A DNA stretch of 64,000 nucleotides, taken from NCBI GenBank assembly GCA_049487715.1, contig CP150554.1:248001-312000 (forward strand), in the 5' to 3' direction. This stretch comes from Pycnococcus provasolii (taxonomy: Eukaryota; Chlorophyta; Pseudoscourfieldiophyceae; Pseudoscourfieldiales). The notes beneath the pieces were generated by a model. That model made no database searches. It had not been told where the DNA came from and worked only from the letters and a program-made list of their open reading frames with translations. Position numbers and translations under genes: made by a program. This document shows positions 9,817-19,900 of this stretch, piece after piece (position 1 is the stretch's first letter; every line of letters starts with the position of its first letter).

Positions 9817-12800
9817 ATGGCCAGCAAGTGGTCCGCCTTGGCCGCGCCCGTTGGGGGACCAGACGGAGATGCCGCTCGAAAAGGTGCGACGCAAACGAGG
9901 CACACGTCCGTAGGATCGATAGCGCGACTTGGACAAGTCACGCGTACGGCCGAAAAACGCATGGTGGACGCGGCGAAAGCGGACAGCCCGATATGGAAGG
10001 AGATGGTGCGCTTGAACTTAGACCCGCACAAAAACTACGAAAACGCGGCAACCGCTGTCGCCTTGCTCCTTCCAATGCTCAGCAGACAGGCCTTCGTACA
10101 CCGAACGGCCGCAGAGGTGAGGCTGTTCACCGAAGTGACCGTCCAACACCTCGCTGGGTTTGAGCAGCTCGACGTGCCTCTCTTGCACCGCCTTGGCACG
10201 TGTATCGAGCTCGTCAGCGCCCCCGCGGGAGAACCCGTTCAGCAACCGGAGGATGAACCGGCTGCTCTGTGGGTGCTACAGGGTTCGATATACGAGTCGA
10301 GCGAAATTCAGCGAACGGCGCACGCTGGCGCTCAGAGGAACGACCTTGCCGAGTCGCACGAGGAGTACGCTCGCAAGCGCCGTTCACCTGACAGACGCAG
10401 CGGCGTGGCGACACACGGGCCGGGCGAGGCGGTGGGCACGCCGTTAGCTGCGCTAGGTTCTGCCGCAGCCATACACAAGGAGGCACGAAAGTTTCTTCGA
10501 GCCATGCCGTCGATGGACGACACCGACGAACTTGAACGGACGACGTCAACATCGTCCGCAATTTCACACCACGATGAGGGCACTACCATGACCAGGCGGC
10601 CGTCACCAACCATGGCAAGACGCCCGTCAGTAACTCTGATGAGGAACAAGTCGTTGAACTCGAACGCTGATGGTGCGCTCGCACATGTCATGAAGCTGTC
10701 GCTTTCAAGTTACGAGGTTGCGCAGCAGGCACACGCGCTGGAGACAGATGCTGACGTGACGGTGCGCAAGCTCCTGCTCACGCCGAAGCGCATGCGCACG
10801 GAAGATCAAGTGAAGGCACTGCAGTCAAAGCTCGCGCAGACTTGCAAATTCTTCGCGAAAATCTCTGATCCAAATCTTGTCGCAGAGCTTTGCCGCAATC
10901 TCGACTATCATCTTACACCCGCAAACAGCTTCGTGTTCCACCAGGGCGACGAAGGTGATCTCTTCTACGTCGTCATTTCGGGCCGCTGCAAGGTAGTTGA
11001 TGCGACGACCGGACGAACGCTTGTTGAGGTGCCAAGCGGTGGCGAATTCGGAGAGCTCGCTCTGATGAAGGACGCGCCACGTGCCGCGAGCATCGTCGCA
11101 ATGGAGGACTGCGAATTCGCGACGCTTTCGAAGATTGCGTATCAGCGAACGCTAAAGCGTGTGCATGCGGCCGCTCTCAAGACGCGCACCGACTTCATCG
11201 GAAGTCTCGACTGCTTCAAGCAATTCCAGAAGAACGCCCTGAACAAGGCATCGTACTTTTTCCGAACCATAGAGCGCGCCAAGCACGAGGTGGCGCTTGC
11301 GCGGATGGCGGACTGCGGCGGTAAGATTTATTTCTTGCTTAAGGGTGAATGCAGAATTATTGCGCCGATCGGGAGCGCGGCAAGGGCAGATGGCGGCACG
11401 GTCAGCCAGACCGGCGCGTCGTTGAGAGGTAGTGGTGGCGGCGATGGCGGCGATTCGTCGTCGATTCCATCTCTACCGCGTACACCAACGCCGAACAAGA
11501 AGCCAGGTAGGCCTTGGGCAGGCTCGGGCCAGCGCAAGGCGGTGGAAGCACGGGGACGCAGCGACGGGCACACCTTTGGTGATGGCGCAGGGAACGGCGA
11601 CGGGGTACCAAAACCTGGCAATGCGATGCGCCAGATCTTAACATCAACGACCATCGCAACATTGTCCACACGCGAAAGCTTCGGTGCTGCTCACGCGCTC
11701 GGCATTGCAAATAACGTGACTGACAATCTGAAGGTGATCTGTGCGACGAGCTGCACTTTGATGTGCATAGATGTTCACGATCTCGCAAACCTCGTTGGTG
11801 AAGCGATGATGATTGGGGTGATGAAGGACGAAGAGACGAAGGAAGAATGGTACGCAAGCCGCATTCGCAAGAATACGGAAAGCCGTACCGAGATGAAGCG
11901 CAAGTATGACGCTGCGGTTAAGCGCCTCCGAGTTGCAACTTCTCTTGCGGCGAGCGATGCGCCCTTGCCTTTCGAGGCTGGTCGTCGGCCTCCACGACCC
12001 TCTAGTAAGATTGATCTGCCAAGCACCATATCGGCTGTCGATATGCACGACCTCATCTTCACTAATTCTACGCAGCCTATGACAACGCATCAACACGCGC
12101 AGCCTTCGCCAGCACGGACACCGACGCCGAATCAGCTGCGGCGCGCGGAAGATCGCAGAGATGCCGCTGTTATCGAGGCGGCACTTGATGCTGAGGTGGC
12201 AGCACTCGCGGCTGCCGGAAGGAGTCCGGGTATTGCCGCATTGGGCAACCTGGTCGAGAGACGCGACCGATGGTCAGCGCTTCAGATGGCAACCACACCG
12301 ATGACAGTGCAGGCAAGGCATGCGGCTGAATCATCCAAGACGCCTTTACAATCTTCGACGGCAAGTGATGCGCTCAAGTCCGCAACGCGGCGTGTGCCGC
12401 TGCAGGATGCTGCGTCAGCATCGCGCTCCTCGCTGCTTTACCACAACACGGGCGTGCCAAGCCGGCCCAGTAGTCTTCCACTGCTGATGCGTGACGAGAG
12501 CGACGATCCGTCCGCCCCTTCAGCATCGGTCAGTGCGGCTCTCACGGGTTCCGATGCTCACGTCTATCTAATTACTCCAATCAATCGGCGCAAAAGTCCG
12601 GTGGCCGCTGCTCGAAGTTCCCGAATGGACATGGCCACTCCGTACCGCGATGATCTGCTCGAATCTGCCAAATCGCGCTACTCGATTGGAAGCACGCCGG
12701 GATCACTATCGTCGACTCTGAGGGAAAGCCGTTCTGAGAGTTTGGTCCTCTCGTCATCTGCAAGCCCGAGCTCTACGCTTATCTCAACATTCGATGGCAA

Positions 12801-13098
12801 CGGCACGCCAATGCGTTCCAAGCCTTGGCGCAGCAATCTGTGCAATGATACACGCGCCAAACTTCATCACGAAGATGTCCAAAGCGAGCAACGCAAGCTT
12901 ACGGGAACCAAGAAAAAGTCAAAAAAGACGAAGCGAAACATGTCGCTCGTGAAAACGATGGACAATAACCGCCGCCTGCGCATCCTCGAGGGACGACCTA
13001 CCGCGGCACCTGATGCCGAGAGCGTGTCGACGCTTACGTACGTACTACCGTGTTTCGACTCACGTCATCCGACAGGTTTCGTCTTCGATGAATATTAG
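9817..13098 (+). CDS. Cyclic-nucleotide-binding domain protein without recognisable effector domain
   Basis: 1,093 residues from the ATG at 9817 (preceded by GCAGCC); the frame is open upstream but low-complexity. A full CNB domain spans about 341-449: FFAKISDPNLVAELCRNL, QGDEGDLFYVVISGRCKV, and a phosphate-binding cassette FGELALMKDAPRAASI, complete with Glu and Arg. This is the PKA/PKG class that binds cAMP or cGMP. A second, degenerate CNB appears to follow (about 470-650), split by a Gly/Ser/Pro-rich insertion near 523-607. The flanks are Ser/Pro-rich and probably disordered. I see no kinase, channel or exchange-factor domain, so its output is unknown. TGTAA is at 13124-13128. Confidence 0.85.
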   Translation: MASKWSALAAPVGGPDGDAARKGATQTRHTSVGSIARLGQVTRTAEKRMVDAAKADSPIWKEMVRLNLDPHKNYENAATAVALLLPMLSRQAFVHRTAAEVRLFTEVTVQHLAGFEQLDVPLLHRLGTCIELVSAPAGEPVQQPEDEPAALWVLQGSIYESSEIQRTAHAGAQRNDLAESHEEYARKRRSPDRRSGVATHGPGEAVGTPLAALGSAAAIHKEARKFLRAMPSMDDTDELERTTSTSSAISHHDEGTTMTRRPSPTMARRPSVTLMRNKSLNSNADGALAHVMKLSLSSYEVAQQAHALETDADVTVRKLLLTPKRMRTEDQVKALQSKLAQTCKFFAKISDPNLVAELCRNLDYHLTPANSFVFHQGDEGDLFYVVISGRCKVVDATTGRTLVEVPSGGEFGELALMKDAPRAASIVAMEDCEFATLSKIAYQRTLKRVHAAALKTRTDFIGSLDCFKQFQKNALNKASYFFRTIERAKHEVALARMADCGGKIYFLLKGECRIIAPIGSAARADGGTVSQTGASLRGSGGGDGGDSSSIPSLPRTPTPNKKPGRPWAGSGQRKAVEARGRSDGHTFGDGAGNGDGVPKPGNAMRQILTSTTIATLSTRESFGAAHALGIANNVTDNLKVICATSCTLMCIDVHDLANLVGEAMMIGVMKDEETKEEWYASRIRKNTESRTEMKRKYDAAVKRLRVATSLAASDAPLPFEAGRRPPRPSSKIDLPSTISAVDMHDLIFTNSTQPMTTHQHAQPSPARTPTPNQLRRAEDRRDAAVIEAALDAEVAALAAAGRSPGIAALGNLVERRDRWSALQMATTPMTVQARHAAESSKTPLQSSTASDALKSATRRVPLQDAASASRSSLLYHNTGVPSRPSSLPLLMRDESDDPSAPSASVSAALTGSDAHVYLITPINRRKSPVAAARSSRMDMATPYRDDLLESAKSRYSIGSTPGSLSSTLRESRSESLVLSSSASPSSTLISTFDGNGTPMRSKPWRSNLCNDTRAKLHHEDVQSEQRKLTGTKKKSKKTKRNMSLVKTMDNNRRLRILEGRPTAAPDAESVSTLTYVLPCFDSRHPTGFVFDEY

Positions 13099-13158
13099 TG
13101 CAGTTTAAGTGTGAAAAGTGAAATGTAATATGGATAGTAGTTACTCATATCTTAGATT

Positions 13159-14460
13159 TTACAGATTCTGCGACACTTTGTACTCCTCCTCGATGCGCAT
13201 TAGCGCGTCTTCCACAGAAAAGTAGGTTACATCGTTGATTGGCACCTCGCCGCCACACTCGAGTGAGATCCTCCTGCGTATTTCTAAAATCCATTCCTTT
13301 GCAGCCTCCATGCGTAGGCCGAGTCTGTTCGTAGCCGCACTACGCTCGCGCACCCACACGAAGCGAAGGATATTGATTGCGGTTGCCCACAACTCCATGT
13401 CACACGTGCCAGCAACTTCCGAGGACGACGACGATCCTCCAAGAAGCATGTGCGAGGATGGAAGCGACAATTCCAAAAGTTTCCGAGCGATCCCCGCGGC
13501 GTCGTCGTCTGGTGCGTCGCCCGAAGGCTGCTCATCCCATGCGCGCGCAAGCTCTCGGCGCGCAAGGGCAACAAGGGCGGTGGCTGCTTCGAATGCCATA
13601 GGAACGAGCGATACGAGCACGCGAAGGCGAGGCAAGCCTTCCGGCCAGATGCTTGTGCATTGAACAAGGGCTGAGTGAAGTTCCGACGCCGTCGCAACAT
13701 CTCCCGCTCGTGCGCACACAGGGAGCGCTTGTACGAGCGCACGTACAGGTCCGTCAAGAAGGAACTCCGGATGGTCCGTCGCGTCTTCCGCATCGGCGAC
13801 AGTGCGGCAAAGGGAAATACCACGCATCATGAGTGTGCGTGACAGCGGCATCATAGGACGTGCGGCGTCCACAAGGATGCTGGCACACTCACAGAGGTGC
13901 TGGACGCGAGCCTTGACGTCGGTGAAGCAGGCGGCGAGAGCAACGCCCACCCTTGCGACTTCGTCTTCCTCTTCTTCATCCTCTTCCTCGTCTTCTTCGC
14001 TGCCGTCATGGCGCGCCTTGCTGGTGCTTACGATGTCACCTAATGCGACGTCAGCAACGACGTCGGCAAGTTGCCTGCCCACGCCGTCGTCATCCAGATA
14101 AGCTTCGCCGCGTGTCGCCGCAAGCACTCGCGCGGCGAAGGTTGGTGCCTCAACATTCGATCCAGCCGCACGTGCAACCTCTGCGTAAGCCTCCGCAAAT
14201 CCCGTCGCTGCTTTGCATACAGCCGGCGCACCCACCACGTGCACTGCGCGAATGACGAGCGGCGCCGCCTCAGACGCGAATCGGTGTGGCTTGCGTCGTA
14301 TGCGCGGGAGTATCGCCGTAAGTTCGTCGACTGATGCCACCGCAGCGGACGTGAGTACGTCGACGTCGCAATCTTCGTCCCAGTTAGTGTCGTGCATGGT
14401 TCTTAGCGTGTCGTCGATGACTGCGCATGTTTCGAGGAAGGAGGAGCGCGGGGAGGACAT
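13159..14460 (-). CDS. Helical protein, possibly glomulin/ALF4-like
   Basis: 433 residues from the first real ATG (14460). It looks all-helical and HEAT-like. An acidic insert lies at about 150-165 (SEEDEEEDEEEEDEV). The C-terminal part ATAINILRFVWVRERSA followed by EWILEIRRRI recalls the end of glomulin (animals) and ALF4 (plants), which bind RBX1 and inhibit cullin-RING ubiquitin ligases. I recognise this by pattern only and similarity is weak; another HEAT-repeat protein is possible. Its reverse-strand stop overlaps a TGTAA. It is divergent from DNAJC9. Confidence 0.45.
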   Translation of the reverse strand: MSSPRSSFLETCAVIDDTLRTMHDTNWDEDCDVDVLTSAAVASVDELTAILPRIRRKPHRFASEAAPLVIRAVHVVGAPAVCKAATGFAEAYAEVARAAGSNVEAPTFAARVLAATRGEAYLDDDGVGRQLADVVADVALGDIVSTSKARHDGSEEDEEEDEEEEDEVARVGVALAACFTDVKARVQHLCECASILVDAARPMMPLSRTLMMRGISLCRTVADAEDATDHPEFLLDGPVRALVQALPVCARAGDVATASELHSALVQCTSIWPEGLPRLRVLVSLVPMAFEAATALVALARRELARAWDEQPSGDAPDDDAAGIARKLLELSLPSSHMLLGGSSSSSEVAGTCDMELWATAINILRFVWVRERSAATNRLGLRMEAAKEWILEIRRRISLECGGEVPINDVTYFSVEDALMRIEEEYKVSQNL

Positions 14461-14678
14461 GTGATGTGGGGAATGCGAAGAAAAGAACAAAGGTGGAACC
14501 CCGAATAATCGCGAATCCCCTAATTAATCGTGCCCTCCGACCAGTTCACACGTGCCTCTCGCCCCTGCCTGCCGGCCTGCTCTTGTTGTTCCGTTTCGCG
14601 CCCTCTCCCCTCCCCCTTCCCTCCTCCTCCTCCCCGTGTCTGCGTCGAACACACACTACCCGGTACTCCGGAGCAGCG
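14461..14678. promoter_or_regulatory. Divergent promoter with AACCCCGAAT element
   Basis: 218 bp between the divergent starts. It carries AACCCCGAATAAT at 14497-14509, one instance of the recurrent TTCGGGGTT element, and a pyrimidine-rich tract before the DNAJC9 ATG. Confidence 0.45.
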
Positions 14679-15497
14679 ATGGCGGGCAGCGCTTCACACA
14701 GTGCCAAGGACCTATACACGCTCCTGGGCGTCGACCGCAACGCAGACGCAAGGCAAGTCAAAAAGGCGTACCACAGACTCGCACTCACCTTGCACCCGGA
14801 CAAGGCGTGCCAACTCGAGCCTGACACGCCCGCGGAGGTGCACCAACGGCGATTTCAAACGCTGCAGCAGGCGTACGATGTGCTCTCCGACAAGGACAAG
14901 AGGGACATTTACGACAGCACAGGGTCTGTGGAAGCGGCGGAGGGACAGGACCTAGGCGCGATGAAGGGTGACTTCGACGAGCTGTACGCGTTCTACAGAA
15001 GACACTACAAAAAGGTGGACCAGAGTGAAATTGAAGCTTTCGAAGCACAGTACCGCAAGTCGGAGGAGGAGAAGGGCAACCTGCTCGAGCTTTACACGAA
15101 GCACAAGGGGAACATGGAGAACGTGTATGCGTACTTGGTGTGCTCAAACGAGGGCGACGACGACAAGAGATTCATCGCCATCATCGACGAGGCGATTGCT
15201 CGAGGTGAGGCAAAGTCGTTTGACAAATACGAGGCGTGGAAGGCGAGCTCGAATAAGCGACTCAAGAAGTTGAAGAAACGTAGAGAGAAGGAGGCGAAGG
15301 AGGCGGAGCAGATGCTCGAGGAAATGCAAGTCCGCGAGCGCGTGTCCAAACCCGCCGCTGACGACAACGACGATGGCATGGGGGCGCTTGCCCTTCAAAT
15401 CCGAAATAACGCCAACAAACGTGGCGGTTTCCTGGATGCGCTTGCGGCGAAATATTCTCAACCAAAAAAGAAGGCGGGCAAGACGAAAGGACGGTGA
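14679..15497 (+). CDS. DNAJC9: DnaJ homologue subfamily C member 9-like
   Basis: 272 residues. The N-terminal J domain (about 10-80) includes DLYTLLGVDRNADARQVKKA, the HPD motif at 39-41 and LQQAYDVLSDKDKR. It is followed by a conserved helical part (FDELYAFYRRHYKKV, then EAFEAQYRKSEEEK and LVCSNEGDDDKRF) and a charged coiled coil. This architecture is that of DNAJC9, a nuclear histone H3-H4 co-chaperone that recruits Hsp70. The ATG at 14679 was chosen because the longer upstream frame is low-complexity leader DNA. TGTAA is at 15515-15519. Confidence 0.85.
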   Translation: MAGSASHSAKDLYTLLGVDRNADARQVKKAYHRLALTLHPDKACQLEPDTPAEVHQRRFQTLQQAYDVLSDKDKRDIYDSTGSVEAAEGQDLGAMKGDFDELYAFYRRHYKKVDQSEIEAFEAQYRKSEEEKGNLLELYTKHKGNMENVYAYLVCSNEGDDDKRFIAIIDEAIARGEAKSFDKYEAWKASSNKRLKKLKKRREKEAKEAEQMLEEMQVRERVSKPAADDNDDGMGALALQIRNNANKRGGFLDALAAKYSQPKKKAGKTKGR

Positions 15498-15540
15498 CCA
15501 TAAATTTTGTTTGTTGTAAGATGAATTTTTGTTTCTGCAG

Positions 15541-16638
15541 TTACAACTTCGCCTGAGCCTCGCCTCCCACGACCAGCGACGCGTTGCGCTTTACGATGTT
15601 GGCGGCGCCGACGACCATCTCTTCCACGATCACCTTTGCAGGCAAAATGTTGTCAATGGCGCCCACTACGCACCCAGCAAGAAGCGGAATCGCCTCGATG
15701 TGAGCGCGACCTTGCAACGGACGTCCTTCCTTCTCTCGTTTTTCCATGTCATCCTCGTACGGCAGCTTGCCGCTCTTGCAGAGCTCGACAATCTCGCGCG
15801 GTCGGTTGTCCTCCCAGTCACTCGCGTACGCGTTCTTGATCACGCGCAAAGGGCGACCTGTGTAGATGAGTGTGCGATACGTGTCGTCGTATCCGGCGGC
15901 AACAATGCCCTTCTTGTGTCGGGGAGGTGCACTGGCCTCCTCGGATGCGACGAAGCGCGTGCCGACCCAAACAGCCTCGGCGCCGAGTGACAGGGACATG
16001 GCGAGACCACGGCTGTCGAAGATACCACCTGCCGCCACGACGGGCACCTGTACGCCCGTGAGAGGCGACGTGTGGTTGCGGCACGCGTCCACTGCCTTAG
16101 GGATGAGGATCGATGTCGGCGTTGCACCGGTGTGCCCTCCCCCCTCCCCTCCCTGCGCACAAATGATGTCAACCCCCGCGGCCAGCGCTGGCTTGATGTG
16201 CTTCACCGCACCAATCATGTTCATCACGTAAATGCCAGAGGCGTGCAGACGCTCAACAGTACGTGCAGGAGGCACGCCGACGGCGGAGACGAAAAGCTTT
16301 GCGCCACTGGCGATGACGATGTCGATGAGCGCGTCCAAAGTCCCGTGCGTGTAGTCGTAGTTCGTCGATCGCGCACCCTCCCCAACCTTGGGCAGAAGGA
16401 GGTCGACACCGAATGGGGCGCTCTTGTCGTGCAGGCCGTCCTTGAGTTCGTCGATGACCGCCTGCAGCTGTGCGGGCGTGTAGTTGACGCCTCCAATTAC
16501 ACCGAGTCCACCTGCGTTTGTGACCGCAGACGCAAGTCGAGCTCCGGCGGCGACGTTCATGCCCGCGAGTATCACCGGGTGCTTGACCCCGAACATGTCT
16601 GTGATGGGAGTTCGTATGAGCTGCTGCATGGTGGCCAT
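15541..16638 (-). CDS. Nitronate monooxygenase-family FMN protein (2-nitropropane dioxygenase-like)
   Basis: 365 residues in a TIM-barrel flavoprotein pattern. MFGVKHPVILAGM is at the N-terminus, followed by AVTNAGGLGVIGG, then the FMN-phosphate site AQGGEGGGHTG and the strand VPVVAAGGIFDSRGLAMSLS with GAEAVWVGTRF. Family members oxidise nitronates such as propionate 3-nitronate using FMN and O2; related ones reduce enoyl substrates. The exact substrate cannot be read from sequence. There is no clear leader peptide. The stop codon overlaps a reverse-strand TGTAA at 15541-15545. Confidence 0.85.
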   Translation of the reverse strand: MATMQQLIRTPITDMFGVKHPVILAGMNVAAGARLASAVTNAGGLGVIGGVNYTPAQLQAVIDELKDGLHDKSAPFGVDLLLPKVGEGARSTNYDYTHGTLDALIDIVIASGAKLFVSAVGVPPARTVERLHASGIYVMNMIGAVKHIKPALAAGVDIICAQGGEGGGHTGATPTSILIPKAVDACRNHTSPLTGVQVPVVAAGGIFDSRGLAMSLSLGAEAVWVGTRFVASEEASAPPRHKKGIVAAGYDDTYRTLIYTGRPLRVIKNAYASDWEDNRPREIVELCKSGKLPYEDDMEKREKEGRPLQGRAHIEAIPLLAGCVVGAIDNILPAKVIVEEMVVGAANIVKRNASLVVGGEAQAKL

Positions 16639-16925
16639 TTATTGCGGTAACGCACGGGAAGGGCGAGGCGGAGATGGAGGCGAGGTTGTGGGAAAAGGGG
16701 AAAAGGGGAAAAGGGGAAAAGGGGAAAAGGGCCAAGGGGGTGAGGCCGGCCACGTCGTCGGCGCGCGGAGTGCAAGCGCGGAGTGCAAGCGCGGAGAACA
16801 AGGGAAAAGGGGGCGAGTGTTCGGGGTTTGCCACTCCGTATAAATGTTTCTGATGTTCGGGGTTTCGGCGAGGTGTTTTTTTTGTTAGGACTACCGCATA
16901 TTTGGCCGTCCTCCCCTCTCGTCCC
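16639..16925. promoter_or_regulatory. Divergent promoter with tandem repeats, TATA-like box and two TTCGGGGTTT elements
   Basis: 287 bp. It holds a GGGGAAAA tandem run (about 16692-16730), a repeated GCGGAGTGCAA (about 16766-16795), TTCGGGGTTT at about 16820-16829 and again at 16856-16865, and TATAAAT at about 16839-16845, roughly 80 bp before the molybdoenzyme start. Confidence 0.5.
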
Positions 16926-19900
16926 ATGTCCGCCGCAAACGTCTCCAGAAACGGAAACGGCACTGGTGATGACGTCATACTCCTGAGCGAGACGCTGTTC
17001 CAAGACATCACCGCGAGGGTCTCGACGGGCGCAGCGACACCACCTTGCAACGCCTCGGAACCTCAACCGCAAACCTCAGATCTCTCGTTCACACTCAACG
17101 GCAAGGCGGTGTCGCTGCCTCTCCCGACGTCGCGCATCTCGCTCGCCGAATTTCTGCGTGAAACTCTGCATCTCACGGGCACCAAACTATCCTGTGAGGA
17201 GGGCGGATGTGGAGCATGCACAGTTTTGGTGCAAACAACTCCGTCGTCACCGTTCAAACCAGTGAACGCGTGTCTTCGTGATATCCGATCGTGTCACAAC
17301 CAGGCTGTCGTAACGGCCGAGGGAATATCTCAAGTTCAAGCATACCTCCAAGAAGCTCTCGCGGATGGCAACGGGTCGCAGTGCGGATTCTGCTCTCCTG
17401 GTATGGTTGCGTCGATGGCAGCTCTACTAAATAATAATGCAAAGCATAAGAAGAGTATAACCAAGAAGGATGTCGAGCTTGCAATCAGCGGAAACATCTG
17501 TCGTTGCACAGGCTATCGCCCCATACTTGACACGTTCGAGAAGCTCGTGGAGGTCCACAACGGTCATGCAGGAGCTCATGTGTGCGATATTGAGGACCTT
17601 GCTGCGATGAAGTGCACGTCAAAGAAAGCGCCACCTCTAAGTAATAATGAGTGGGTCGCTCCCACGACAGTAGACGAAGCCGTCGCCGCACTGAGAGAAG
17701 TCAATCCGTCGATAGCCGTGGGAGGTTGCACAGGACTTGTGGGCGTGGCAAAATACTACAGCATGACAGCGTCTACCCTCCCTACTCCTCGCCGACTTGT
17801 TGACGTTCAGCACATCGAAGAGCTGAAGCGCATCGAGCTCAACCAATCAGACCTCTCCATTGGAGCGGCGGCGACACTCGAAGACTTTCACAATGCGCTC
17901 ATCGAGCACACGTCGGCATCAGCTGCTTTCACATCGTGCGCCAATCACCTCTTACGCGTTGCCACACCTCAGGTGCGTGCTGTTGCAACCGTTGCAGGCA
18001 ACGTCTTTCTGACGGCGGCGTATCCAAAATTTCCATCCGACGTGTGCCTCATTCTGCTTTCTCTGCGTGCCACAGCTTGTGTCATAGACATCGCGACGGG
18101 TGTTATGCACGTCGAGACAATTGCAGATCTCCTCTCCAGAGGCGAAAGCGCATCAATGCAGGTGCTGTGCGTGAGCTTCTCAATTCCGTTGAATGCAAAG
18201 GGATCTGATGAGGGCGCGTACTTCATTGGCAAGATTGCACCACGACACTGGAACGCACATGCAATTGTCAACGGCGCCGTGTCGCTCCCGATGGGCGCGC
18301 TGCCACCATCAATTAGCTTCGGTGGGCTTGTGATCGGATACATGCGGTGCATTGCAACAGAAAATGTGCTGCGAACGACGAAGAGTCGGTCTGATTTGAA
18401 CAATCCGGCCCTACTCAACGCAGCTTTGGAAGCTTTGGCTACGGATCTGGCGAGCGACGCCGTATCTGATGATAATAGACGTATGGCGTTGGCGCTCTTC
18501 TATCGTGCCTACCTTCGTGCACTCCCGGACGGCGCGCTTTCGCCAAACCTAGCCACCGCCGCCAAACCACCGGTCGATTCACGTTCCGCGAGTGCGGGAT
18601 CTGTGAACTTTGAAGGTGTCACGGATCCAACCGAGCTTCCGATCTCGGCACCTCACACGAAGATCTCCGCTCGTCTCCAGACGAGTGGCAAGGCTGTATA
18701 CGGCGACGACGAGCCATTCCCATCGCAAGGCTTGCACGCTGCACTCGTGCTGTCGACGGAGGCGAATGCCGCGATCGCGGCTATCGACACCTCAATGTCG
18801 TGCAGAACAGAAGGTTTTTGTGCATTTTACGATGCCTCGGAGCTGAAACGAAGAGGATTCAAGAACGACGTGGGAGGTGGCGAGCCGCTATTCGCGGAGG
18901 ACCGCGTTGCCTTTCATGGGCAGCCTCTTGGTATAGTTGTGTCCACATCACGTTCTCTCGCGCAAGCTGCAGCTTCGCTCGTACAAGTTTCGTATTCCGA
19001 CGTGAGAAAACCCATTTTGACATTCGATGACGCTGAGGCTGCTCGTAGCTACTTTGATGTGCCACCGACGGCCAGCACGATTAAGGTTGGCGATGCAGAA
19101 GCTGCGCTGGCTCATGCAGATATTGTGTGTCAGGGTGATGTGGAGCTCGGAGGCCAGTATCACTTCTACATGGAGACACAGAATGCGACGGCAGTGCCTT
19201 CAGAGGGGGGTCAGTTGGAGGTGACATGCACCACGCAAGGGCCCGCCAATGCTCAGGCGGCGCTCTGCCAAGTTCTTGGAAAGAGCTCTGCACTTGTGGA
19301 CGTTAGCGTCCGGCGAGTGGGCGGCGCTTACGGTGGCAAGATTAGCCGAAATGCGCCTGTTGCATGCGCGGCGGCGGTTGCGGCGGAGTGCTTGGGACTA
19401 CCTGTTAGATTACAGCTCGACCTAACGTCCAACATGCGTGCGCTTGGCAGTCGTCGACCTCACAAGGCGAAGTACGCCATTGGGCTCGACAAAAGCAGAC
19501 GCATCGTCGCACTGAAGGTGGATGTGGCTATGTTGCAGGGCGCCTTCTCCGACGGAAGCTTTGGCGCACCGCTGGACGTTCTCATGGGCATCGACGGTGC
19601 GTACAACGTGGAAAATTGGCACGTTCGCGGCCAGATTGCTCGAACGAACACGCCCCCGAATACGTACTGCAGGGCGCCTGGATTTGTGCCAGGCTCGCTT
19701 ATCATCGAGAGTGCGGTGGACGCCGCGGCGAGGGCTGCGGGCATGGCGCCGGAGGATTTGCGGTGGCTGAATCGATACACGACAACCTCCGTGACTCCGC
19801 GAGGCGAGGTGCTAAAATACTGCTCGATCGACAAATGTTGGGACGCCCTCGTTGCAAAGGCTGGCGACCCGAAGGCGCGACGCGCTAAAATCGAACACTT

